In this document: one piece after another, positions 43,583-55,804 of the stretch | Position numbering within the stretch: position 1 is the stretch's first letter | Layout of the letters: each line of letters begins with the position of its first letter | Assembly: GCA_030704615.1 (NCBI GenBank) | Contig: CM060731.1 | Location: forward strand, 8,246,001 to 8,310,000 | DNA from: Takakia lepidozioides | Taxonomy: Eukaryota > Streptophyta > Takakiopsida > Takakiales > Takakiaceae | Length of the DNA stretch: 64,000 bases | Reading direction: 5' to 3' | Position numbers and translations under genes: made by a program | Notes under the pieces: model-generated | Seen by the model: only the letters and a program-made list of their open reading frames with translations | What the model was told of the DNA's origin: nothing | Databases searched by the model: none

Positions 43583-45295
43583 AATCCCCTTGATCCAATC
43601 TGGGCTCGGCTCCTATCGCCTTCTCCCTTCACTTGTCTTACATAAAGCAAAAACTCGGGCTCGTGTGGCTCCTCCACGGCCCACTCCTTTGCTAATAGCA
43701 GGTTTATTCGCCCTCCCACTGGGTTGGGCGTTTTCAACACTCGTAAAACTTCGCCACCATTCCCACACGGTAGCGTGACTACTCTCTTGCGGCCATCTAT
43801 GACCGCTCCGGATTTGCTCAAAAAGGTCATCCCCAAAATGAGATCCACTCCATCGATCTCGCAAATGGTGAAGTTCTCACGTCCCTCCCAACTTCCCAGT
43901 TGAAGAGGAACATCAAACGCCAACCTTGTCGCCCGTTGTGGTTTTCCTTTGGCCGAACGCACTTCAATGGAGGCCCCCACCTCACTTGTCGAGAGCCTCA
44001 GCTTCCGTGCAGTTGCCGGTGTCATGAAGGAGTGCGACGCTCCTGTGTCCACCAACAACGACACGTTAGTTCCGGAGATTATCCCACTCATGAACATTAA
44101 CTGACTCCCTTTACACAAGGCGCCAATTTCCTGATACAACTCACAAGAGTAGTTGCCTACCTTGCAAGTCTTGGCGACCACCGCCTCCACCAAGCGGCTA
44201 ATGGAATATTCGGACAGCTCCGTGGCCGCCCGAGTCATGTTCAATTGTTGGGGTTTCGTACACTTCTTGGCCATGTGCCCGGGCTCCCCGCAATTAAAGC
44301 ACACTCCATCGAAGATCACCTTCTGTCCGCCATAAGCCGCCGCACCTGATTTTCCTTGTGAAGGCCCTCCCTTCGATTTCCACGTGCCATTGTCGCCGCG
44401 TGGCCTATCCCACTTCTTTTCCGGTCGGAAGGAGTCACTCTCCCGCCGGGTCTTCTTGTGGTTCAGCTCCGTATGGCCTTGTCTTTCGCCCCTAGGGACA
44501 TCCGAGAAACATTCAGCCCTCTCAATTGCCTCGTTTAAAGTCTTAGGTGGCTTCTCCTCCAACTTCCGCCTGGCCCACGGGGCTAGTCCCGCCACAAAGT
44601 TGAAGACCATTTCTGGTTCTGCCATGTCCGCGATTTCGAGCAACAACACATTGAAAGCCTGAACATATCCCCGAATGTCATCCGTTTGCTTCAAATTCCT
44701 CATCTTGTCACGGGCGAGCCAGGACGCGTTGAGGGGCACAAACTGTCTCTTCATAAATTCCTTGAACCCACTCCAGTTCAAGGTTTTCGGGCTTGACTTC
44801 GGTCATGAAGGCGTTTCTCCCACCATTGTTGAGCATAGCCCCTCAAATAGGTGGGAGCCACTTCCACCCGATCCTCGTCACTCAACTTGGCCGCCCGAAA
44901 GTACTGCTCTAGCTCCAAGAGCCAGGTGTTGAGTGCCTTCCGATTTCGGACGCCCTCGAAGGTGTCGGGTTCCTTAGGCTTCACCTTAAACTTTTCCTTA
45001 GTGGAAATGGCATTAGCCGCCTTCAACATGTCTTTCAAAGTCCCGCCAAACTGCGCACCAACAATCCTTCCCAAAAGGCTGCTGGCATGGGAGACATCTG
45101 TTGGTCTGGCGGAGCCTCCGGGAGGTCCTCGGGCTCCGACTTCCAAGATTCCTCCCGTTCTTGAGCGGCCTCGCTTTCAAAAGCCTGAATCGCCTCGTCA
45201 AATTGCCGCTTCGGTGACACGTCGCCCCCTTCGGGTTCACCAGGATCATCATCTTTCGGGCCGTTCCGCTTTCGCTTTGGCTTGCCCGACCCCAT
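43561..45295 (-). pseudogene. chromovirus gag-protease (inverted segment)
   Basis: Gag begins at ATG 45295 (MGSGKPKRKRNG), with an acidic linker, frame changes near 45100 and 44780, then the capsid pattern (FEGVRNRKALNTWLLELEQY; WSGFKEFMKRQFVPLN; FNFVAGLAPWARRKLEE). A single CCHC zinc knuckle CFNCGEPGHMAKKC is near 44262-44303. The protease is LLVDTGASHSFMTPATA, with ILGMTFLSK further on (43800-44060). One gag-protease frame of 406 codons (43561-44781) is still open. Confidence 0.95.
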
Positions 45296-45333
45296 GATGA
45301 GGCCGATCTCAAGGACGATCACATACTGAACTC

Positions 45334-45350
45334 TAAGCTCTGATACAAAG
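45334..45350 (-). other. primer-binding site of the chromovirus
   Basis: On the minus strand, CTTTGTATCAGAGCTT follows the LTR end GCGACA. It matches the initiator-tRNA-Met primer site (TGGTATCAGAGC) with one G missing. Confidence 0.75.
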
Positions 45351-45459
45351 TGTCGCGTACCTTGCTTCGGTAAGCTCCCCTTCAAGTCATAGTTATTCGC
45401 TTTTATGTGCGCGCCTAACTCCCAAACTGGCCGCCGGGCCAACTTGGAGCTTCGGCTGC
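45351..45459 (-). repeat. chromovirus 5' LTR, right part (inverted), with GCAGC duplication
   Basis: On the minus strand GCAGCCGAAGCTCC ... GTACGCGACA completes the 5' LTR begun at 20605-21225 and matches 51799-51908. The first five bases are the second copy of the Tat-like element's target duplication. Confidence 0.9.
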
Positions 45460-48400
45460 TGACGAGCCCTGGTCGCGCGCGGCCAAGGTGATGGCATACT
45501 AGCCTAGGGGGTTGTGGCAAGTTGCGGTGTAGGTTGGGCTCAACGAACCGCCTACCCGGCTACGGTAAGTGTAGGGGTTCGTGGCAGTTATGGACGGATC
45601 TAGATAGTCTAATTCCTACCGGCAAAGCAAAGCTTAACAACTCTACTTCACAGGGCGATTTGCGTTTCCTAGTCCTACGTTTTGTTTATGGGTTTTCTAC
45701 GTCTTAAATCGTAATTGCCTTCCAAGTCTTTGTTTATTACTACTTCCTACATGCCTGGACTCCCAACACGCTTATAGCCGGGACGAACCTTCAAATCCCT
45801 TCACAAAACGAATCCCGAGCCCGGGGAGGCGGATATCATCTATCTCCCGCCCAATGCCCTTCCCTAAATCCCGGGGTGGATGAGTGTCCTACCTCCTAGG
45901 AAGGGACCGGATCCGCTTTCCCAAGCCAGTCTCTCCTGCTTAGAGCGATCCCAAAATGTCACCTCAATGGTCAGTCCATCGGGTGAATGATAATAATTCA
46001 ACCTCCAAGTAATCCCCGAGGTCTAATAACAATGGCATTTCCTTGGCCCAAGCCCCCCCCAGCGGCCGGGTACTTGACTTCAAATAACCTCGGCGGAAGG
46101 GGGGCAATACCACCCTTTCAACTTGCGTTTCGAAGTTAAGGGGGTCCGGATAAAACCCCTTAATAGAGGCGAATTACCCTGCTAAATAATAAAGACAAAT
46201 CATTAAAATATTCCTACAAATTCATGAAATTCGTAGAAATAGAGAATCATCGCAGGATGCTGGAGCTAACTAAATTACCCTCAAGATACCAGGGGAACAT
46301 CTTGGGAATGCCCTTTTATGCCGGGAGCATTGGGGAACCGCTCTCCACTTGGGAGCGCCCCTAAATTCCTACACCAAACCACTCAAGAGCGTATTAGCAA
46401 CTTAAACCATCACCGGGCCAGGATGAATGAAATGTGTCGCCCAACAATTTCTCATCTGTTTGCCACCCTGGTGTGCAAACAATGATTAAACAATCAGTGG
46501 GTCCCAGGGTCCATTCCATGCGCCTCTTCCACCTACTTCCAATATAATCTGATTACTTTATGCAGGCAACCAGCCTAGAACGAAGTTGAAACATGTCATC
46601 TTCTACCTTGTGAAACCCCAGCATGGATTCTCTCCTCCCTGTCTCTGGGCTCTCCCTCTCTGCCTGTGGCATCTACCCGTGAGCCGTGCTTTCATAAACC
46701 TCGGAATACATATCAAACTGATGGCCTCGCCGGGGCCTATCCAATGGTTCTAGCCATCTCTTATCCTTGGCTAAAACACGTCCTTATTCTCATGCAAGAA
46801 GAATACTATGAATAGTGCACAAGAAATCAAAGGCATACGGAGAAAAAAACCCGCCTTAAAATACCCATTCCAGGGACTATCAGTCCCTGGCGGGGTCCGT
46901 CGAATTATCCAGTTGTTAAGACTGATACCCGCGGCCAGCGCTACGTGGCGCGGCGTGGCTGGCCTGTCGCCGGTGCAGGTCCAGCGGATAATAGGCAGGC
47001 TCCGTCGTCTCTGCCGCTTGTGTCGTACCTGCGCCATCTCAGCTATGGCGCCTGGTGCTGCCACGCAGTACCCCAGTGAGCGTACTTTGCTCCAGGGGTC
47101 AACTCTTCCCACGGGGGCAAGCCGCGCAATCTGCGTTAGAGACGTCACTCCATGGCGATTCTAGGCAACCTCCTTGTTGACCTCCAACCCAAAGGCGCCT
47201 AAGGCGCCAGCACTTAAGTGCTGGGATCTACCCTTTTTAGCTCTACAAAATAGCTTAACCACTTATAAGTTAGTTAGCAACGCCTCCAATGGTCCTCTAT
47301 GGCCAGGGGGCTTATGAATCATAGATATGATCTTAATAATATGGAAATTTTGGCGATAGCTTCGCCATCTCATGCAATATGGCCGTCACCACTAAGCTAG
47401 AAAGGGAAATTTGACAAGAGCTTCGTCACTTCATGCAAGCCCACCCTCTCTTCAAACATAATGACGTAATTGGGTTAGATTCTTAAGGCCCTGTCTCCTG
47501 GGGCTTCACACCTGTGCTCTTCACACATGTACATAGAGATGCACACACATCATCTTGAAAGAGGGTTAATTTTTATAGATTTTTAGCAAACAATGCTTAT
47601 AAGGTCCTTTATTTGGACAAAGCTTGAACAACAAATGAAATGAATGAATTCAAAGGTCAAGAATGTATGGTAAGTCACCCTCCGAAACAAGTGGTGTTTG
47701 GGATGCACTAATTCGCTCGGTAGAATGGTACTCAAGCTTGGTCCTCCTCCAGCACTCATACTCGTCCTCAAGTCTCCCACTTCATGGAGCGCTTCCTCTA
47801 CTTCTTGCCTCAAATGGCCACAAGGCCTTGAGCTAGGACTATCCTGCTCTCAATATGCTTGCTTCTAATACTAGAGAGCCACAAGCTCAACTCTCTATGA
47901 ACTAGCTCCCTCAAGCAGAAATGGGGCTAGATTCCAACTCTAGCTCCCATGAAATAAACAAGCAACAAACAAGGAAAATGAAAGCACAAGTCCACAAGCA
48001 AGGGGGCCTTGCCTCTCTTATATACTACTTTGGTGCTAATAAAATAATAGAAAATAATTATTAAAATAATGAATAATAATAATAGTTTAGTCAAATCTAT
48101 TGGGCTCATTCATGAGGGTCCTATTTGATCGACGGTCACGATCGCCTCTCCCAATTGTTTAAAAAGTTTGTATTTTAATCCAGTTTATTGGAAAACTTAT
48201 TGACCAAGCAAGAACAAATAATAAAATATGAGCCCTGGATGGATTTCATCCAACAAATAGTTTTTTCATCCCACTAGAACGTATTTCATCCAGTAGATGA
48301 ATTTCATCCAATAGGATGAATAATTGTTGATGTTGCCGCTGGATGGATGAAGTTCTCCGCTCATCCTCCAATTTTTCTTAAATAAGTTTTTTAAAAATAG

Positions 48401-48779
48401 GTCACCGTGAGTGCTCTTTGCCTCGTAATTCGGTGCCGCTACAAACCTTAACCGAAAATTCCCAAATTTTGTGGATAATTTAGGTAAGGCCCTCTTGACG
48501 TCTCGGTAAATCCTCGGGTTAATCAGAGCCTTCGAACTCCATTTTGTCGACGTACTCTTTGCGTCCCGTCGCTCCGAAAGACGACAGCTTCCGTGGAGTA
48601 TCAAACTTGGTGGTGCTTCTCCGGATCTTCGACCGTGCCACTGACTCTCCGATTGCGGGAGGCATCTCCTTCTTAAAATGTTTCCACTTTTCCTAGTTTT
48701 GGCACCATAATGGCGAAACTGCCTTCATAATGAATAAAAACCATCGAAAAATAAATATGTGTCTAAATATGCATCTACA
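45460..48779 (-). repeat. LTR-B copy 3, minus orientation
   Basis: On the minus strand it starts TGTAGATGCATATTTAGAC at 48779 and ends CAGGGCTCGTCA at 45460. On the left it abuts GCAGC plus the chromovirus 5' LTR end. On the right it abuts GGGGACAATG of the chromovirus. It therefore joins the ends of two different insertions. The start half is more diverged from copies 1 and 2 in the 48110-48700 interval. Confidence 0.9.
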
Positions 48780-50278
48780 GGGGACAATGTGGTGGTCAAT
48801 GCTTTAAGTAGAAAGCAGCAGCTCATGTTGGTGTACATGGGCGAGACGACACTCCAAAGGAAGATCCGGAAGGCTTACCGGAAGGATGAGATGACGAAGT
48901 CCATGATGTGGGACTTGAGGATGAAGGTTAAATTGTAGTTCCACTTGCAAAATGGACTGCTCCGGTACAAGCAAAAGCGTCTCTACGTGCCGAAAGGAGA
49001 TATCAGAGATAGTCTCTTGAGAGAATGCCATGCTGGCCCGCTTGCGGGCCACAGCGGAGCCAAACGCACCGCAATACTCTTGAAGAAAGAGTATTTCTGG
49101 CCCAAACTGAGGGAAGAGGCCGAGGAGTATGTCAAGACATGCAACACATGCCAACAAAACCGGAGCGAGTACAAAAAGCAAGCGGGGCTGTTACAACCCT
49201 TGCCGATTCCAGAGGGCTCTTGGGAAAGTGTCTCGATGGATTTCATGACTGCTATGCCGCTGTCAAAAGGATTTGATGCAATCATGGTGGTGGTGGATAG
49301 GTTCAGTAAAATGGGTCATTTCATCTCCACCAAGGAGACGACAACGACGCAGGAGATGGGGCGACTTTACTTCACCCACGTCTTCAAGCATCATGGACTC
49401 CCGAAAGATATTGTCTCGGACCGCGATCCAAAGTTTACAAGTAAATTTTGGAGGGCACTTTGGAAGCTCAAGATGACCACCGCCTTCCGACCTACGACAG
49501 ACGGCCAAACGGAAAGGGTGAATTCCGTGGTGAAGTAGATCTTGCGGAATTACGTGTCGGCAGACCAATCAGACTGGGTGGAGCACTTGGATGCGGCAGA
49601 GTTCTGTTATAATAACACAAAACACTCCGCAACGGGAGTTTCCCCTTTCGTATTGGTCTATGGAAAAACACCTCTGGTGCCGACAAGTTGGGCCACCCAG
49701 GATGTTGAGGAACCGGCAGCAGTAGCGGTGCTAGAAGAACGCGAGCGTTTGTTGAAACTCGCAAAGTACAATATTGTCAAAGCTAGGAAATGGTATAAAC
49801 GACAGGCGAATCGGAAGCGGAGGGAAGTTAAGTTTGAGGCAGACACGGAGGTCTGGTTGATCATCAAGAATTTTCGACTACCTCCGGAAGTGAGTCCGAA
49901 ATTCGTACCTCCGTATGCGGGACTTGGAAGGTTATGAATGAGGATGTGTATAAATTGGAGCTGCCGGCAAACAGCAAGGTGCATCCGGTATTCCACGTCT
50001 CTCTTTTGAAGCCTTACTTCAAAGATGAAGCGTTGCCGAATCGGCATCAAGTGTTGCGTCCGCCACCTGTGCTATTGGATCATGAAAATGAACCTGAGTA
50101 CGAGGTGGAGGCAGTGCTTAAGTCGAGGAGGTTCAAGAATCAAGAAACGGAGTATCTCGTGAAATGGAAGGGCTATCATCATGTGGAGACATCTTGGGTG
50201 CGTGCCTCAGAAATGATAAACGCATCCGAGGCGGTTGCAGCTTTCGAAGGGCGACCTCAAAAGCGGAAGAAGCGTTGA
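48780..50278 (+). pseudogene. chromovirus integrase with chromodomain
   Basis: It begins with the end of RNase H (DNVVVNALSRKQQ). The integrase zinc-binding H-H-C-C is ECHAGPLAGHSGAKR ... TCNTCQQNR. The DDE core is SVSMDFMTAMPLS, DIVSDRDPKFTS and TDGQTERVNS. A stop follows VNSVVK (near 49537) and a frame change near 49930 breaks the frame. The C-terminal chromodomain reads YEVEAVLKSRRF, TEYLVKWKGYHHVETSWV. It should bind modified histones and steer integration into heterochromatin. It ends at TGA 50276-50278. Confidence 0.95.
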
Positions 50279-51182
50279 TGGGGACATCAACCTTGGATCG
50301 TGGGGGAGGAAATGCATGCTTAGCCCGGTTTAGCTAGCTCAGGAATCCGATTGCAAAAACTTGTGTTGTACAAATTTTGTTATAAATGAAATGGTTTCCA
50401 AATGTTGTGTATCCTATTTTGTTTGGAATGGCGATGCATGGTATGGTTGGCTAGTGTGTAGAATGCATGCTAGCTTACAAAAGTGGGAGAGGTAAATTGG
50501 ATTAATCGTGTGTTTGCGTAGTGCCGAAATCGGGTGACTCCCATCCAAGGGGCAAGGAAACTTGCGCCTTCTTTGGGAGTTCACGTGCTAGTGCGCACCT
50601 GGTGCGTGCGCGTACTATAACTGCGCTACCGAGGGGGTTGCCTTGTAGTGCAGGCTAACGCGGAAGCTACGTGCTTCCATTCACGTACTATAATCGTGTA
50701 GCCTCGGGACGAAGTCGTAGTGCGGCTTTGGCATGTTCCCGTACCTCGGGCCAGCATTCTAAGGCGGACCCAATTGTAGTGATTGAGGCACACGGTTGGT
50801 TCAAGGTTATCTTCCTAGTCAAAAAGGGTTCAAGGTGAACCCTTGCTCAAGGTGATGCCAAAAGCGGCATCATGAGCGGTCGCAAGCAATGTTGTTGCAG
50901 TAAGGCGATTCGATCCTCGAGGAAGATCGTTCCTTGGCCTTGAAGTGGACCAAGAAGAGTGCACTGGGAGGAGCTTGAGAGGCTCCACCCTTGGCCGGGA
51001 CTTGGAGGAAGTTGGCCGAACTAGCTAGTGGAGAGTAGAGTCAAGTGGGGGTTTGGTTCTTTGCCATGGGATGCCATGGTACGGAAACAAACTCCTTGAT
51101 GTGGGACGCCACAACTTGGATGTTCGTTTCTACAAAATGGACAAGTCGATGAGGACATCGACTCCCTGTTGGTAGGGGTGTG
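50279..51182 (+). other. chromovirus 3' untranslated region
   Basis: No gene is seen. A purine-rich GTGGGGGAGGAAATG lies 20 bp after the chromodomain stop and GGTAGGGGTG abuts the 3' LTR; either may act as a polypurine tract. Two short imperfect repeats around CACGTACTATAA/GCGTACTATAAC (50612 and 50683) are present. Confidence 0.5.
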
Positions 51183-51908
51183 TGTCGCGGCCCTTCGCCT
51201 TGAGGGCAGGGGGTCGAGACACAAGAGGGGCTGCCCCTGTGGTGGGGGCAGTGGCAACAATAGATACGGGGGTTGAAGCACCCTTGAGTGTTTTGGGCAC
51301 TCAAGGAGGCGGAGGCACTCACTAGGTGAAGCCCCGCACATCGGGTTGCGATGGGGGTGGTTCCACGAGGGGTGGTGGTAGCTTAGTGGGACTTTGTGGG
51401 GGTGGCATAGGACTCACCGTGGGGGCGGAGACCTTGTGGTGGGAGTCGTGGGGAGTCTTGGGACTCATCACGGTCCAATGGGGCCGTGGTAGGTGGGCCA
51501 AGACTCACCGCGACTCATCACCGGGAATCGAGGGTTTTCGTGGTGGTTTGCCATAAAATGGCATGGTTGTTTGTGAAACCCCCGCGGACAGTTACAGAAG
51601 TATATATAGGGAGTAGTAACCCCGAGAACGGTACAAGCCCGTTGGTGACCAAAAACTAGTGAGTAAGCGTGCGAGCCGGAAAGCGACCAAGGTGTGGGGA
51701 GCTGTTCCGGACTGCCATCGACCAAAGGGAATTTCCACTTGGCCCAAATTGAGAGAGGGTCAAGTGGAGGAGTAAAGGGGGACCGTTATGTCCCGGTGAG
51801 CAGCCGAAGCTCCGAGTTGGCCCGGCGGCCAGTTTGGGAGTTAGGCGCGCGCATCAAAGCGAGTAACTATGACTTGAAGGGGAGCTTACCGAAGTAAGGT
51901 GCGCGACA
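51183..51908 (+). repeat. chromovirus 3' LTR
   Basis: The 726-bp LTR starts TGTCGCGG and ends GTGCGCGACA, with ACCCC next to it. It carries the TATA-like element at 51600-51609. Confidence 0.9.
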
Positions 51909-51913
51909 ACCCC

Positions 51914-52972
51914 CAACCGGCGGTGAACTGTTTAAGGAGAAATTTCGTTTCAGGAATGTGACACTTCAAGTTCCTAACAGACCGTTTGTGGTGCCTCGGT
52001 CTGGAGTCTTGGAGTTTTTGGACCTTGCATTAAAGCATTTTCACGTGGCCATTTGGTCATGCACTGATAGATGTGTTATCTGTAGGATGTTGGAGAGCTT
52101 CGTCCCCACGAAAATAACGAAGAAGTTTTGCTTCATATGGTCTGCTGAGGATTGCAAGGATACCACCGGTTATATCAAGCTTGGGATGAAATATCTCGTG
52201 AAGGATATTCGAAGTGTTATTGCCAAGTACCCTGGTAGACCGTTTGCTACATAGGGACAAATACTTCTTGTAGATGATGAGCCATCAAATGGCCTGCGAA
52301 ACCCACAATATACTGGATTCTTTCCTTTCTCATTCAGCCTTCGCCAAACGGCTTGAGTGACTAGGATGATATGACAAAGGCAGTGTGGCCATATATATCG
52401 GAGATGGCTAGAGCTTCAACAGTCGTTGATTACATTAGCGAGAACCGGGCAAAGTGTTCTCATAAGCCTATTGGTCGAGACCATGCCTGTTGGGCCTGGT
52501 ATGGAAGATATCTTGATTCTCGTGTTTGGATCCCACAACAAAAGGAACCTGATTATCTTGGTAGGCAGGATGGATCCCACTGTTCTATTGTTTGTTCAGA
52601 ATTTGATTTTCCAATTATTTTGCATTTGCATTTGCACTCTTACCTCAACAAATCCATATGCAAAACTTCCACTTTGGGCCTAACATTTGTCATTTTCAAC
52701 CGCGTGTCCCCAGTTACATTCAAGGAACGAATTCTAAAAGAGGAACAAGAGCTGCGTGATTGGGAAGAATGGCGGGTGTGCCGGGAGGCTTCAAAGGCAT
52801 CAAATAGAGTTGGCGGTAACATTTCAGATGACAATGTCAGCCGGTTTCACCTTCCTGAAAGTATCTCCGTTTCCTCTGGTGCGGAGACTGTTGCAAGTGG
52901 TTGTGGTAACCGGAGGCGTCTTCGGACACATGCCTTGACTGCGAGCCGAGGCTCAGTATTATTAATGAGTTA
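51914..52972 (+). pseudogene. FCP1-like copy 3, remainder of HAD domain and C-terminus
   Basis: In frame with 20539-20604 across the insertion, it reads NRPFVVPRSGVLEFLDLALK, HFHVAIWSCTDRCVICRML, FCFIWSAEDC, then an in-frame TAG (52252-52254), then GQILLVDDEPSNGLRNPQYT. The last matches the C-terminal HAD motif. After a frame change near 52360 it reads DDMTKAVWPYISEMARASTV, as in the helices closing FCP1-like domains. The tail to TAG at 52972 has a charged helix (FKERILKEEQELRDWEEWRV). An intron in 52460-52690 is possible. The missing Asp, the stop and the insertion all indicate a pseudogene. Confidence 0.7.
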
Positions 52973-52975
52973 GTA

Positions 52976-54900
52976 TAAGCCGTAACGGTTCTATGGCTTC
53001 AGAATCTATGGCTTGTATGCCATTAAGTCCATGAACGGATGGACAGTTGACGTTCATTTTTCTGTTGGTCCATCGCCTTGAATGATACAATCTCAAATAA
53101 AATATGAATGTTTCATATCATCAATCAGGTCCCGGCAGACTCGTTTTTCCATGTTGTCATCTTCATCACATGCCATCATTGTTTCATATTTGGTTCTGTC
53201 ATTGTTCCATGTTTGTTTGTGTATGTCATTTTGGATATCGGAGCTCTCATCATTGTTTGATTCATTGCATCATCTCATTCGTCAACTTGGTAGTGGATGT
53301 TCCTCTAAGACCACAATACATATTTGTATTTCTACATAGAATGTGTGGATGATTATACAATTCGTTGTTATATAGTGCACAAATAGCCAAATAATTATAG
53401 ATATATCTCTTTATTTCTATTATAGATTATATTTATTCATATATCTTATATTATTTCTGGACCAAACAAAAGTCCAGAATTAGTTAAAATAGTGTTGTTA
53501 TACCAAGTCCGTGGATTATGGGCGGTTACAGTGGAGAGCCAAGTGTGGCCATGTGCCTATTTGGGGGAGGCTAGGCACTGCGTAGCCTGCAATGTTTGTT
53601 AGGTATAACATACTAGAACAAGTTACGTCGTTGGTTACCCATGCCATATCGAAATCTTAGGAAACCTAGTTTAATTTGCGCATCAGTAACCGTAGATGAT
53701 GTCCAGAAGTGGTTGGACATGCCATGTGACAAATGCGGAGAAGAGACCTACTTAGATATATAGAAATTTGTGTAAGTGGGGGAAGCCTGAATTAGCACAC
53801 TTGGTTCCCATATCACTTAACACGGTAATTGAATGGGAGAGGAGGTCAGGTTTCCATCTTGTAAATGCACCATATCTATGGATCTTTTTCTCTCCACTCA
53901 AAACAAGGAAATGGGTGGTCCACATGGCCTTGCTCAATCACCAAAGCTTGCAGAATTTTCCTAATGGCCCCATTTCAACGGCATGCCCCTAGTGTAACTA
54001 CAGCTTTTCTTTTGCACTAAACATCAAGACTAGAAACATGTGAAATAAGCATGCCATCTCCGAAAACCATCAAGATTGCAGTGACTATGTAGGATGGACA
54101 AAAGAATGGAACATATGCGATCACAAAAATGTATATAAATTTACTAGATTGAAAAATTGAGGATGCAATTGCAATATGGATAATTACAAGAAATTCTCGA
54201 GTTATATGGGATTCATCCTTTGCACGGAGCCCTAGCAGATTAAGCTCGAGGTAAGCAGAACCTAAGTTAAGCGTCAGTGTATATAGCACAGATTCTAGAT
54301 ACCAACTGCAATTTTAAGCTTGAGGAAACCTCCTCGAGTCTTGCTATTTAAGTACCGCGGGGTTGCATTCGGAGCTTTTAGATTCCTACGAATTCTTTGT
54401 TTTCCAAGTGTATTCTTGCAAGCCAGCTTCAAAGCACAATTATTAAGAACCTGGAAGGGACCAATGAACCAATCTAGTTATTCGACATTAACATCAAAAG
54501 CAAACTGATGTAGCCATCACCAAAAAATATATATTTGCAATACATGATCAGCTCTTCAACTCTAGTTGGCGTTGATTATTGCGCTCATGCCCTGTACACA
54601 GAAATCTCATAAGTTGTTAGATTTTAATACCGTACAAAGTGCAATGATGAACTCTTCTGCCACCACTAGCTGGGAGTTCAAAATGGTTGTATTAAATACA
54701 TTGAAATTTGGTTAAGAATGAAAAACCCTGAATTTAAATCCTTAGGGGTTTAAGCACGGATCTTATCTTGTAAACTCACATGTAAAAGGAAATACAAAAA
54801 CTTTGAATATTATGTAATTTTTACAATGGGTGCTAGGATTGGACATGATATAGAGTACACAATTTTATACAATCAACCAACAAACAGATTTTGAGAGGAT
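52976..54900. other. intergenic, no gene recognised
   Basis: AT-rich DNA with only short frames. Nothing family-like was found on either strand. Confidence 0.5.
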
Positions 54901-54905
54901 TGACA

Positions 54906-55735
54906 TCAGTTCATGAATGGTACGTACTGAGCGTACGAAATCAGAATTTTCCCCTCTCCAAGATCCGCAATGTCATCGAAAGCCTGTTGGGATAGATCAA
55001 AAGTTCCTTGACACGGATTGCAGAAATCCACAATCCTGACGGTTATGGATGCGGAGTATTTGCATGGCACCGGGACACCACCGTTTGTTCCACCCGTGCA
55101 AGTTATGCTATAGTAGTTTCCGCAAGCATTACCACCGTCCCAGATCTGATCACTGGCTGACGCAAACAAATCTCCACTAGGAAACTGGCTTTGATCGTAC
55201 CCGTAGCAAGCAGATGCTGAAAGATCCAGGCGAACAACAATAGAAAATGTAACACGTTAGCAAACGATGGAGTATATTATTATTAGAGAGTATATATCGC
55301 CTCACGACTATATATAGCAACATGAAGTGTCAGTACTCCAAGTTCGATTCTTACCCATTATGATGATTTATATGTAACCTCCAAAGACCGTAGTTGTAAT
55401 CTATCATTGAGAGCGAACAACTCAATCTCTTTAGATCTGTCTCTTCATGATCTTCTGAGGTCACACAAATTATAATACTGCATGCACCTCCCTTCGCCCA
55501 CACATCAGATAAATATACACTGCTCTGAATTGGTTGTGGTATAAATAGATCGAGGTTGTGCAATATGTTTTTGACAACATGAATGATTCTTCAACAAGAA
55601 GTTCCAATAATGGTCCTTACGAACGTATGGAGGAGTGTAGTAAGTGGCAGTGCCATCATCGGCGAGAGCTTTTCCGCAGAGGATCGTAAGCATCCCCATA
55701 GAAACCAACATGATGCACACCTTCACACCAGCCAT
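54906..55735 (-). CDS. EG45-like domain-containing protein (plant natriuretic peptide-like), two exons
   Basis: Exon 1 (55621-55735) encodes a signal peptide (MAGVKVCIMLVSMGMLTILC, then GKALA) and the start of the mature protein, DDGTATYYTPPYV. Exon 2 (54906-55216) continues PSACYGYDQSQFPSGDLFAS, WDGGNACGNYYSITC, VRIVDFCNPCQGTFDLSQQA and FDDIADLGEGKILISY. The GT-AG intron is 55217-55620 (GTAAGG donor, CTTTCAG acceptor), and the joined frame has 141 codons. This is a complete single double-psi beta-barrel domain with the conserved cysteines, like expansin domain 1 but without domain 2. Known relatives are secreted apoplastic proteins involved in water and ion balance and stress responses. The gene has no visible defect and is the only intact host gene in the window. 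Confidence 0.9.
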
Positions 55736-55761
55736 TTCTCAGTTGTGTACTGCGCACATAG

Positions 55762-55804
55762 CGAGAGAGAGAGAGAGAGAGACACACACACACACACACA
55801 CACA
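55762..55804. repeat. compound microsatellite (GA)n(CA)n
   Basis: About ten GA and eleven CA dinucleotides lie directly upstream of the EG45-like start codon (27 bp away), probably in its 5' untranslated region or promoter. It is likely to be polymorphic in length. Confidence 0.9.

Larger units (their letters stand above)
20605..51908 (+). mobile_element. 31.3-kb nested retrotransposon complex; outer element is a chromovirus (Ty3/gypsy)
   Basis: The outer LTRs start TGTCG and end GCGACA. The 5-bp target duplication is ACCCC (20600-20604 and 51909-51913). The outer element has a PBS matching initiator-tRNA-Met (TATCAGAGC) and the order gag-protease-RT-RNase H-integrase-chromodomain. Inside are a Tat-like element in the 5' LTR, a minus-oriented LTR-B copy at the RNase H/integrase junction, and a hAT transposon in one LTR-B. 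The gag-RNase H part is inverted. The uninserted element would be about 6 kb. Confidence 0.9.
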
